Source: Ichthyosporea sp. XGB-2017a (taxonomy: Eukaryota > Opisthokonta > Ichthyosporea). Taken from it: 23,473 bases of DNA. This document shows, one piece after another, positions 1 through 8,923 of this stretch. Position numbers and translations under genes: made by a program. Location: assembly GCA_002811675.1 (NCBI GenBank), contig PDIM01010363.1:1-23473 (forward strand), read 5' to 3'. Under the pieces are notes generated by a model, which was not told the origin of the DNA, did no database searches, and saw nothing but the letters and a program-made list of their open reading frames with translations. The first letter of the stretch is position 1. Each line of letters starts with the position of its first letter.

Positions 1-607
1 AGTGGTCTCTGGCGAGGAAGGAGCAGGGCCTCCGGCCAATTTGGGACGGCAACCAGGGGTGGCCGAAATCTGACCAATCAGAGGACCTAAAAAGAATGTA
101 CCTAAACAGAACGTCGGGGAGGGGGTATCGCTCGCAAGCTCGCTCGATTACATACATGTACATACTGTTTTTTTTTCTCATCCACAAACCACAAAATCAT
201 GGACGCGTTTATTCCCTTTGGACAAATCAGGGATTTTTTGGATTAAACTAGCGACCAGGAGATGACACGGCGACAGACGAGGATAATACCTTAACTACGG
301 AAAATCCCATAGAAGGACTCTTCTGAGAGAGTGACCCCGCCCTCATAAAATGATCGAATTATTCCTGTGTTTTTATTTTATTTTTTTTTTTTTTTTGGCT
401 CAGCTGGTGCTGTTTCCGGTGGGTTTTGTCTTGGCTTTTTGCTTTTTGCTGTTTTATTTCTAGTTTTTTGTTTTTTGTCCTTTTTTACATTTTTCTGCAC
501 TCTGGCATTTTTTCCAACTTTTACATTTTTTTTTATTTGTAGCCTAATAATATTTGATTTGATATAGTCACTAGTGACAAGGCGTTGGTAGAGTTTGAAA
601 ATCTAAG
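1..607. other. Left flank with no recognised gene, T-rich tract
   Basis: No convincing coding region was found here. A CCAAT motif (GACCAATCAG) lies at 73-80, and a strongly T-rich stretch runs from about 373 to 560. The open frame across the T-rich part would give only a low-complexity Phe-rich peptide and is not believed. The stretch directly precedes the THAP-transposase start at 608, so it may hold the 5' flank of that element. No terminal inverted repeat could be paired with a downstream copy by eye. Confidence 0.4.
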
Positions 608-1751
608 ATGCCGCATTCATGCCAAGTAGTGGGATGCTATACAGGGCATCAAACGAAAGTAGATTCAGATGATCCCGATAGTCCAAAATTTGCCGATCTC
701 AAATACTTTGAAGGCTATGAAGTAAGTGCGCATACATTTCCGATTAATGATGATATAACTTTGCAGAAATGGATTATTGCAATTGGAAGAGAAGAATGGC
801 AAAATAGAACTATTGACGATACTTTTCGTGAAGAACTTAAGAAGAAACGCGTCTGCTCCAAGCATTTCAATACTCAAACTGATTTTATGCCGAATTCCAA
901 AAGACGAAATGCAGTAAAGTTAAGACTGAAAGATAAAGCTGTGCCTTCCCGGTTTCTGAGAGTAGAGGCGCCCAAAGAGTGGTATTCGTCTTCAGTGGAA
1001 AAATTTCTGTTGTATGACTTACACGTGCACCACAAAGATGATCCTGATCCCGTCGGTTCGATGTTGAGTCAACTTCGCGCACATAGGCGGAATTCAGTGG
1101 ACGCCGTTCGTTATGAGGGGACTCGTGAAGATTTGCAAATCCAGCACTATAATGTATGCCATTTGAATGTAAGCGTAGTGAGACGTAAAAAAGCTTTAGA
1201 AAAAGTAAGGGAAACTTGACGAGTTACATAAACAGTTTTTGGCGAAGGGGAGGGAGTTGGCTGATCTTGTGCAAAGTTTAGAAGACGACGAGGATCAGGA
1301 GTTTCACCAGATGTTAAATGAAAAGGCATCGTATCTGAAATATAATTTCCGTAGCAAATTGGATTTTGTGCTGGAGCAGACAGAGCTGATGGTAAAAAGT
1401 TCAGCATTGAAAGAATGGACTTCAAAGATTTCGTTTAATGTTGCTTATGTACTGTATAGTTCCTCGCCTGGGGCATACCTACAACTTCTCTCCACAGGGT
1501 GTTTAGATATGCCGTCAGTAAGAACAATATGCCGATTTAATCAAGACCATCATGGAATGAGCACCGATGAGTTTGGTCATGACAATGAATCAAATGTAAA
1601 GTATTTTCGTAATCGCGTAAACGCAGATAGGGAGGAATGAGAGAAAAAAGGAATCTTGTCCAACCAGCATGCATTGGTTTTCGATGGTCTTCATATGCAG
1701 GCGAGGACAAAATTCACAGGTGAAGGAATCACAGGGATATCCGATAATACT
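608..1751 (+). pseudogene. THAP-domain P-element/THAP9-like DNA transposase remnant
   Basis: The ATG at 608 opens a THAP zinc finger, the C2CH DNA-binding domain of P-element transposases and THAP proteins. Visible marks are C5-x4-C10, HTFP at 42-45, W55, CSKHF at 83-87 and AVPSRF at 111-116. The gap between the two zinc-ligand pairs (72 residues) is longer than usual because of an acidic insert after C10. A Lys/Glu-rich, probably coiled stretch follows. The frame then changes at about 1205-1239 (possible 31-nt intron, listed separately) and continues to a TGA at 1638-1640. It reopens in the same frame as SNQHALVFDGLHMQAR, which resembles the start of the P-element catalytic core (an FDxM-type motif with the first acidic residue). 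Similarity fades after about 1751, where the sequence becomes T-rich. The rest of the catalytic core, the GTP-binding insert and both element ends were not found. It is probably a dead DNA transposon; a truncated, expressed THAP protein of about 333 residues (608-1640) is the alternative. Confidence 0.7.
1205..1235 (+). other. Candidate 31-nt intron in the THAP transposase gene
   Basis: GTAAGG at 1205 and AACAG ending at 1235 bracket 31 nt. Removing them joins the THAP frame (phase 0) to the downstream transposase frame and skips the TGA at 1217-1219. The other introns in this window are 95-108 bp, so 31 nt would be very short. A simple frame-shifting indel in a dead transposon is equally possible. 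Confidence 0.35.
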
Positions 1752-2276
1752 TTTTTCCTTTTCCTTCTCCCCCCCTACCATAAAAATAAAAAATATTTTT
1801 TTTCTTTTTTCGTGTACCCTCTATTTACTATTAGAGTGGGCCATGGCAAAGCCTTTAGCTTTTTGTATTTCTTGAAATCGGTCTTCATTCTAGCCCCGCT
1901 ACAGCTGCTTCCCTCGCTTCTTTTCTTTTTGAAAGCCGGCTCTGCTGCTTCGTCATTAATGTCTTCAAGGATGTAATTTTGAAGGTTATAGCGAGGGGTT
2001 ATAGCTTCCATGGTTACCAATATAGCATAGTATTTCAAAACACCCATAAACTCTTCGACACGTTTAGCCCCTTTAGCACGTTGTTTAATGTTTGGCCGCG
2101 CTATTGCTCCTTTTCCCCGAAAGGAAAATCGCGCTTCGTCTACTCGGTCCCTGTGACGGAAGATATGAACCGTTCAATTATTAAGTTCGTGCACAGAAGC
2201 TAGGGATTACCAAAAAGCCATTGCAGGCAAGTCGTCTGATTTACATGGGGGTAATCTAATTTAGTTTCAATTATCC

Positions 2277-2480
2277 TTTAATCTCACCGACGAGCAAGCC
2301 ATCACGCTCTTCACATCACCATGCCACTACTGTGGGCACAATATTCAATGCAATGGGATTCTTTCGACTTTCAGAGCCTGCGTGTGGAACGTGGCTTTGT
2401 GTTTGCTTCAAATATCCCAATGCAAGGAGTTCTAAGAAGGAATACGGTTGTTCGCCCTCGTTGGTTTGTGCGGTTTTCTC
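2277..2480 (+). pseudogene. Degenerate HNH-nuclease-like fragment (fossil)
   Basis: The first part reads FNLTDEQAITLFTSPCHYCG followed closely by an NGI motif. This is the signature of a zinc-binding HNH-type endonuclease domain (LT.EEA..L..SPCHYCG...NGIDR.D). Later parts of the domain are only faintly recognisable. The family is scattered among phages, large DNA viruses, mobile elements and some host genomes, so the source is unknown. The copy looks broken, with several breaks, and no flanking repeats or element ends were identified. The call rests on one motif. Confidence 0.35.
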
Positions 2481-3139
2481 AAAGCATCTATCTGGACCGC
2501 TCAACCAGTGTCTTCTGACATTGCTTCACTTTTAGCTTCCGCATTATTCACCATCTTTCAAGTCATGAAGTCGTTCAGGATCCCGACCTCATCCATTTGC
2601 AGAGGGTGCCCACAAGTCGCATGTTTTGCGTTTCTTTTATCCATAAACCCAGCAGGCGTTTTGACACGGGTTGACCCAAACAGAGAAAAGAGCCCAGAGA
2701 ACTGCACAAAACAACAGCAAGTAGGACGACTCTTAATGTCATATTCAGCGAATTACCCTGTTGGATAAAAAGAATAAAGGTTGCACAGCTTGCTTGTACT
2801 GCAAGGTAACTGCTGCAGCAAGCGATATTCTGGAGCAAATTCTTTTGCTTTTTTGCTCTTGCAAGGATTGAGTTCAATTCAAGGATATAAACTGGATCTG
2901 GAAACTCGCCTTTGCTATGGAAACTCTCTTTTGATAGCAGCTGATCGATTTTACAGTGTCACGCTGCAGATAATAGGAATTGTATTACACAATGACGGGG
3001 ACTCATTGTTCTAGCTATGTACTCTAAGTAACCGGCCAAGCAAGTTACATGGTTAGAATTATATATTATTGATGTTATTTGATTCAAAGGGGCTCAAAAG
3101 CAATTCCTTGAGGGGTTTATGAATGTGAATTCCAATGGC

Positions 3140-3169
3140 AAAGAATGAACAGTTGACTGTTCATTCTTT
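3140..3169. repeat. Perfect palindrome, 14-bp arms, 2-bp centre
   Basis: AAAGAATGAACAGT (3140-3153) is followed by TG and then its exact reverse complement at 3156-3169. With one bulged T the pairing extends outward by about two more base pairs. It lies about 400 bp upstream of the TPK start, at the edge of the decayed region, and could form a cruciform or an RNA hairpin. Its role is unknown; it could be a relic of a transposon end. Confidence 0.85.
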
Positions 3170-3567
3170 TGCATCCTTTACAAAGTAATTTCTGGTTGCA
3201 ATAGGAACTATTCAAGATGCCAAGCTGCTTGACTTATATGATGAGCAGCCTCTAATAATGCAATCCCAAACGCTCACAAACTGACCCAAGCTGAATGCTC
3301 TCTTTGGTATCCGTTATCGAAATGCCACCACTAAATTTCTCAAAAAATAGATAAAGGCCTCTATGAAACTGTGTGCTGCACCCGTGTATCCTGTCGAGGT
3401 GTAAGGTGTTTAGAGTTAGGTGTAGGGCACATGGAAGAGTCTACATAGTATTGCTGGCAACTCTGGCAAGACTTTGTTTTCGTTGTCTTTGTTGTGTGTA
3501 TTCTGTGTCACATTGAAGTATTCAATCATAAAGTATTCGGAGGAGTTTGTGAAGCGTTGCTGCAAAG

Positions 3568-4665
3568 ATGAGGAATGATAAGGAGTGTGTGCACTGGGAT
3601 CCGCATTCTGTTTTCAAGGGAATTAAAGATAAGCCCAGTGGAAAGAATAATGCCCTCATTATTCTCAACCAAGATATCGCATTCTCTCTTGTGGCAGAGT
3701 TGTTTGACCATTGTGGGCTTATTGTGTGTGCGGATGGGGGAGCGAATAGACTGTACGACGTAGCATTGAAGCACTCTGAGGCTAGCTTGAATAGGTAAGC
3801 GTGAGCAAAAAAAAACATAGGATGGGTGTGTGTGTGTGTGTGTGTGTATGGAAGCAATATAGTAACCGGCCGTCCTTTTGCTTTTGTTTGTCGTACGAAT
3901 AGATTCGTTCCGAATTTTATTACTGGTGATTTAGATTCGCTAAGGATGAAAGTAGCGAACTTTTATTCTTCAAAGGGTACGAAGATTTTGGAAAGGAGCT
4001 CTCAATACGAACAAGATTTTGGCAAAAGTTACAATATTGTGCTGGAGCAGGAAGAAGAAATGAAATCTCAGGTTGGTATTTTCTTTTGAAGTTGATTAAA
4101 CGGATGGTCCCTCTGTGGTATTGATGTTTGTGTATTGTTTGTTTGCTTTGTGTTGTGCTGGGTTGGGTTAAAGTTTGAGTACATTTACGTTCTGGGAGCT
4201 CTTGACGGAAGATTTGATCAAACCATGTCCAATATAAATATGCTCTACAGATACGAAAGTCGGAAAATGGTGCTCATTACGGATATATCATCTGTGTTTT
4301 TATTGAAGAAGGTAAATTGATACAAAAGATGAGCCTAATGTGATGCGTTTTAGTTTGTGTTTTATTACTTTGTGTCGAGACAAATTACTTATCATATGTT
4401 ATACTAGGGTGAAAACCTCATTCAGGTCAATCGAATGGTTGAGGGGCCCACTTGTGGTCTTATCCCTGTCGGCCATAAGGTCAATAGCATAAAAACTCGT
4501 GGATTGAAATGGGATGTAGAGGATGTCTCGATGGAGTTTGGAGGGCTCGTGAGTTCTTCAAATGGATTTGAAGAACCTTCTGATTTTTCCATGCCGTTAC
4601 AAGAGGTATGGGTTCAGACATCAGAGGCCATTGTATATACTGTAGAGCACCAATTCGCTTTATAG
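3568..4665 (+). CDS. TPK1: Thiamine pyrophosphokinase, four exons
   Basis: This enzyme transfers pyrophosphate from ATP to thiamine, giving thiamine diphosphate. I infer exons 3568-3794, 3903-4071, 4174-4311 and 4408-4665, giving 263 residues. Introns of 108, 102 and 96 bp start GTAAGC, GTTGGT and GTAAAT and end in AG; exon 3 could instead start at 4180, removing two codons. The N-terminal catalytic part shows ADGGANRLYD (55-64) and PNFITGDLDSL (79-89). YVLGALDGRFDQTM follows at the start of exon 3. The C-terminal thiamine-binding beta domain shows EGPTCGLIPVG, GLKWDV and FGGLVSSSN. The length is near that of animal TPK1 (about 243). One acidic position differs: the family's D-Q-x3-D motif aligns with S109-Q110-x3-D114, so the first Asp is Ser. 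A possible poly(A) signal AATAAA lies at 5079-5084. The identification is firm; exon edges are inferred from frame continuity and GT-AG rules. Confidence 0.93.
3825..3847 (+). repeat. (GT)n microsatellite in TPK intron 1
   Basis: About 11 alternating GT units lie inside the first TPK intron (3795-3902). It is a simple repeat likely to vary in length between strains. Confidence 0.9.
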
Positions 4666-5493
4666 CCTGCAACAAAGACCTCTGAACAAATGACGAACTG
4701 CATTCGGCGAATATTTCTTCTAATGAGCTCCGGAAACAAAACACTTTTGCATGTTTCATCCGCCTACCTGGTTTCATCTGGACTATTGGAACTTTCGTGG
4801 AAGTGGAACTTTTCAACACCACGTGTAAGGTACCCGACTATTGGCTACATAGTGAGTGATCAAAAGTGAAAAAGATCAGTTACTGTAATAACTGGGCGGA
4901 CTGGCGGGGCCGCTGACGATAAATTAATGGCTCGTGCACATGCACAGGCCGGCCCCCTTGATTCTAATTGCGAAAAGATTGCCTTTGATTGCGAATACAG
5001 TGTGTTGACTGTTGTGGGAAGGGCGGCTTTTCCTCAGTTGTTTATCGACACTCGCTGGACGTGAATTATCAGAGGATAAAATAAAGGAAGGATGAGAAAA
5101 GAAGGAAGGGATTTCGGCTGTTGAAATTTGTGAGGTAATCGGGAATGAGTGTGGATGGTTATTGATCATAGGGAATTACATACGGTTGAGCGACTTGAAA
5201 CTAGAGTTTGATTTACGTAGCTTAGTAGGGGGAAAAGCCTTTCAAATCAAAAAAGATATGTCAAATTTCGTGAGCTGTCTTATCCAACTTTTCTTTGTAT
5301 TTGCGTGTCTGAAGTTGTTTGTGCACATGCTGAACATGCAGAAAAGTAGCAGGACTATGATTTATGTATTTGCAGGTGTTGTTCAACATGTGGCAGTCTT
5401 TACCGTTCTACAAACTGTGATTGGGGCAATTGTGTAGTAGCACTTCCTGTATTTTGATGATTTAACTGTTGTATATATTTCCAACCTCACATA
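4666..5493. other. TPK 3' flank, no recognised gene
   Basis: This stretch contains the likely TPK 3' UTR (AATAAA at 5079-5084). An open frame at about 5162-5437 on the plus strand begins without ATG; from its internal ATG it would encode about 60 hydrophobic residues. I recognise no domain and do not call a gene. A GC-rich patch with CACATGCACAGGCCGGCC lies around 4938-4955. Confidence 0.35.
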
Positions 5494-6359
5494 TTACTCC
5501 TTACAATCTCCCAATGCAACATAATAATGGAAACTGCGATATACCCATTTTTCAATGAGGAGCTGATGTCCTGGCACTGCCTTTACTCCTCCAGTGCGTT
5601 TCACAATCACTGTAGCTAGCCTTCCGTTATCCAATAAAATGTTCACGTGCTCTATTTGAAGAAGCCATAGGTTAATTCTATGTGAAGAAGCCTGTAAGAG
5701 GAAAGGGGAAGATCAAGAAAGAACAGATATCTTTTCGGCCGAACAAATGCCTTTTTTATTTCTAATCTTGCTTGCTGGTAGCTTCAAATGCCGTACTACA
5801 AGTTATGAAACCCATTACAAGATGAGCACCATCAATCACCAAATATGCTGTGCAGGTTAGCAGAGTCCATGCAGGTTGTGCAGATCCAGTTGTAAAACAA
5901 ATCGACACCTTCAAAGCACGGACTTTCCGCCGTACTATTTGGCACCACTTCCAGAGCGATCTTTAGCCTATTTGACCTCAAAGTACTGGACAGTGCGCTC
6001 ATCACTCTTTTCTATGCCCCAGATGTGCCTGTAGTCATCGAATCTGTTCTCGAAGACCTCTCGCATCCCGGACCTACCCAGCATGCCGCAGTTACTATAG
6101 CAGTATTCTATGCCTTTCTTCAATGTTCTTGTTTGAGCTGATAGGCTTCACCATGAGCCCATAGCTGGGATTGCCTCTCCATTCAGGCTACACTAGTCAA
6201 CAGCCATTAATGCCCCACACCCGGGGATCTGATGTAGTACTTGTCTGTCCTCTTTGCTTTAGTACTTGTTAATCCATTCCTCGTCCTATTCAAATATGCA
6301 GCATCTCTTCTGCCGTAACCCTCCTCTCCACAAATTATTTCTTCAAGTCGCGTGGGCAT
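5494..6359 (-). other. Unrecognised minus-strand coding-like region
   Basis: Several open stretches on the minus strand look more protein-like than expected, but no family is recognised. (1) An ATG at 6359 gives 50 codons to a TAA at 6207-6209. (2) Another frame, ending with TAG at 5968-5970, reads through about 6310-5971 with several internal stops; its last part contains FENRFDDYRHIWGIEKSDER. (3) A 66-codon open stretch covers 5962-5762. (4) A 65-codon stretch ending with TAA at 5494-5496 starts right after a good acceptor, TTCCTCTTACAG, just above 5691; joining it in phase to a GTAATG donor at 5818 would remove a 127-bp intron. This could be a spliced small gene, a decayed gene or transposon, or chance. 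Function is unknown. Confidence 0.25.
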
Positions 6360-6644
6360 AAAATAATAATGATTTATTTGATAATTTTCCTTCTAAAATT
6401 AATTCTTATTTTGTTTATATAAATTTTCGTTTCTCGTAATAATTTCTTTTTCTTTTTGTTTCTTTTTGTTTTGAGGTTTCTTTTTTTGATTTTATATCAA
6501 TAGTTGTTTTGGAGAACAAAGAACAAAAACAAAACAAAACAGAGGAGACGGAAAGCTGAATCGTTTTCAAAATCCTTGCTCAAGTTATTTGTGATTAGAA
6601 AGCCCTAAAGCCAGCAGAAAAGAAAGAGGGAGAGAAGTGTAGAA

Positions 6645-8696
6645 ATGAGCGGTACAGAAGAGTGTGTTGTTATTTTGGATGCAGGGGCACAGTATGGGAA
6701 GGTAATCGATCGTAAGGTAAGAGAGCTTAAGGTCAAATCTGACATTCTACCGCTGGATACAAGCGTGGAACAGATTCAGAAGGCCGGGTACAAGGCAATC
6801 ATTCTGTCTGGGGGTCCTAGCAGCTGCTATGCGGCTGACGCCCCAAAATACGATGAAGGTATATTCGATATGGGCCTTCCCATTCTTGGAATCTGTTATG
6901 GGATGCAGCTAGCGAATATTCACTTTGGAGGTAGTGTAGAAAGTAAGTCTCAGCGCGAGGATGGCCAGGAAACCATCACTGTGGAACCTAGTTCCCTTCT
7001 TTTTAGAGGCATGGAAGAGAAGCAGAAAGTTTTGTTGACGCATGGAGACTCTGTTGGGGAGGTCGCGCCCGGATTCAGATGCATTGCTAAGTCTGGTGAA
7101 ATTGTTGCTGGAATAGAAAGCGAGGAAAAACGAATTGCAGGTGTGCAGTTTCATCCAGAAGTGGATCTAAGTGTCAATGGATTGACAATGATTTCCAATT
7201 TTCTGTTCAATTGCTGCGGTTTCAAAGGGGATTTTACTATCGAAGATCGAGAAGAAAAGGCCTTAAAAGAAATAAGAGATTTTGTTGGAGAAAAAGAAGT
7301 GTTGGTGCTTGTTAGTGGAGGGGTGGATAGCACCGTTTGTGCGGCTTTGCTTCATCGCGCTTTGGGCTCTGAAAAGGTTCATGCTATTCATATCGACAAT
7401 GGCTTTATGCGACACGAGGAGAGTAAGACTGTGGACAAGTCTCTTGAACATCTCGGACTGAGATTGAAGGTAATTGATGCATCGGAACGATTTTATAATT
7501 CGACTACTGTTATCACCAATGCAAAAACGAAGGAGTCTTATACTACCGCGAAACTAAAGGAAACGGTATTGCCTGAGGAAAAGCGTAAAATTATTGGGGA
7601 TACGTTTATGCATGTTGCCAACGATGCTGTGAAGGAGCTGAATCTGAATCCAGAAGATGTTTTCCTCGCTCAAGGAACTTTGCGGCCCGACTTGATTGAG
7701 TCGGCGTCATCTTTGGCAAGCACCAAAGCTGATGCGATCAAAACCCATCACAATGATACCGATTTGGTGCGGATGCTGAGAGATCAAGGGAGGGTGATTG
7801 AGCCCCTGAAGGATTATCACAAAGACGAGGTGAGAGCTTTGGGAAAGCTGCTGGGATTAAAAGATGAGTTGGTAATGAGGCAACCATTTCCAGGCCCAGG
7901 TCTAGCAGTTAGACTTCTTTGTGCTGAAGAGCCATATATTTGCAACGACTTCGATTATACAAACGCCGTGCTTGCGAATATTGTTAATTTTTGTTCAATG
8001 GAGGCGACTGACAAGTCCGAAGCAATGTGTCACCCCAAACTTGATATTCCAAGCTTGAAGAAAGATATTATTGCGTCATTCGGCGGTGATGAAGAGGCAG
8101 TAAGGTGCCTTAGTGAATTGAGTGGAAAGGTTCAGTGTACCCTTTTGCCCATCAAGACCGTGGGAGTGCAAGGTGATGGCAGAACGTATAGTTATGTTGC
8201 GATGATCACAACTGGACACGCAAATGTTAAGGATATTCCCTGGAAACCGCTCTTTCGGATGGCAAAAGCTATCCCCCGCACATGCCATAACATCAACCGG
8301 GTTGTTTATGGATTCGGGGATATTGTGAAGGGGCCTATTCGAAATATTACGCCCACTCACTGTGAGCCGAAAGTTCTTTCGAAGCTACAAAAGGCCGATT
8401 ATGTGGTAAATCAAGAGTTGTACAAGTATGGGTTAACATTGAGCCTCTCCCAAGTTCCAGTAATTTGTGCCCCAATTGACTTTTCACAGCCCAATGGTGG
8501 CTCTTCGAATCATGCAATTGCTATTCGCACATTTATCACAAATGATTTCATGACTGGTATGCCTGCAGTTCCTGGTGACCGCATGCCTTTTGAATGTTTG
8601 CAAACCATGGTCAATGACATTTCTGTGCAGGAGGGTGTTTCGAAGGTTCTTTACGACTTGACTGCCAAGCCTCCTGGAACTACCGAGTGGGAATAA
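6645..8696 (+). CDS. GMPS: GMP synthase (glutamine-hydrolysing), long animal-type
   Basis: It converts XMP to GMP using ATP and ammonia from glutamine, the last step of de novo guanine nucleotide synthesis in the cytosol. The single exon encodes 683 residues. The N-terminal class I glutamine amidotransferase has the nucleophile in GICYGMQ (C84) and the His/Glu pair in QFHPEVD (H170, E172). The ATP-pyrophosphatase P-loop is SGGVDST (224-230). RQPFPGPGLAVRLL marks the XMP/dimerisation region. The protein ends with the invariant-type KPPGTTEWE. The length and the insert in the C-terminal domain match the animal form (about 693 residues) rather than the 520-540-residue bacterial or fungal form. 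Catalytic residues look intact. AATAAA at 8692-8697 overlaps the stop codon. The start fits because ILDAGAQYG begins at residue 10. Confidence 0.97.
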   Translation: MSGTEECVVILDAGAQYGKVIDRKVRELKVKSDILPLDTSVEQIQKAGYKAIILSGGPSSCYAADAPKYDEGIFDMGLPILGICYGMQLANIHFGGSVESKSQREDGQETITVEPSSLLFRGMEEKQKVLLTHGDSVGEVAPGFRCIAKSGEIVAGIESEEKRIAGVQFHPEVDLSVNGLTMISNFLFNCCGFKGDFTIEDREEKALKEIRDFVGEKEVLVLVSGGVDSTVCAALLHRALGSEKVHAIHIDNGFMRHEESKTVDKSLEHLGLRLKVIDASERFYNSTTVITNAKTKESYTTAKLKETVLPEEKRKIIGDTFMHVANDAVKELNLNPEDVFLAQGTLRPDLIESASSLASTKADAIKTHHNDTDLVRMLRDQGRVIEPLKDYHKDEVRALGKLLGLKDELVMRQPFPGPGLAVRLLCAEEPYICNDFDYTNAVLANIVNFCSMEATDKSEAMCHPKLDIPSLKKDIIASFGGDEEAVRCLSELSGKVQCTLLPIKTVGVQGDGRTYSYVAMITTGHANVKDIPWKPLFRMAKAIPRTCHNINRVVYGFGDIVKGPIRNITPTHCEPKVLSKLQKADYVVNQELYKYGLTLSLSQVPVICAPIDFSQPNGGSSNHAIAIRTFITNDFMTGMPAVPGDRMPFECLQTMVNDISVQEGVSKVLYDLTAKPPGTTEWE

Positions 8697-8923
8697 AAAT
8701 GCCACTCATGTTTCTCGAATATAGAAAAGAGGCAAAGTATAAAAGATAACTTCGCAGCGGGTAATAATAAAGGAGGGCACTAATTTTAATACCAACTCCT
8801 TTACAAACAAAAAGGATAGGTCATTACTGAAATGAAATGTTATCGTTTTATTAACAGAGGTAGAAGTGGTAAAATGTGTGAACTATATATTGGACTACGT
8901 ACAAATTGTTTGGGTGTTATCTT

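Larger units (their letters stand above)
1752..3567. other. Decayed intergenic DNA between transposase remnant and TPK gene
   Basis: No intact gene is supported. Short open stretches occur on both strands, for example minus-strand 2047-1775, whose translation is Lys/Glu-rich, and minus-strand 2877-2575. None shows a domain I recognise. Inside this stretch lie the HNH-like fragment and the 3140-3169 palindrome listed separately. The last 300 bp before 3568 should contain the promoter of the thiamine pyrophosphokinase gene. No clear TATA box was seen. Confidence 0.4.

Noticed and set aside
367-567. Plus-strand open frame giving a Phe-rich peptide
   Set aside because: It is a translation of the T-rich tract, has low complexity and no conserved pattern.
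4481-4822. 113-codon minus-strand frame over the TPK last exon
   Set aside because: It is largely antisense to conserved TPK sequence and has no recognisable domain.
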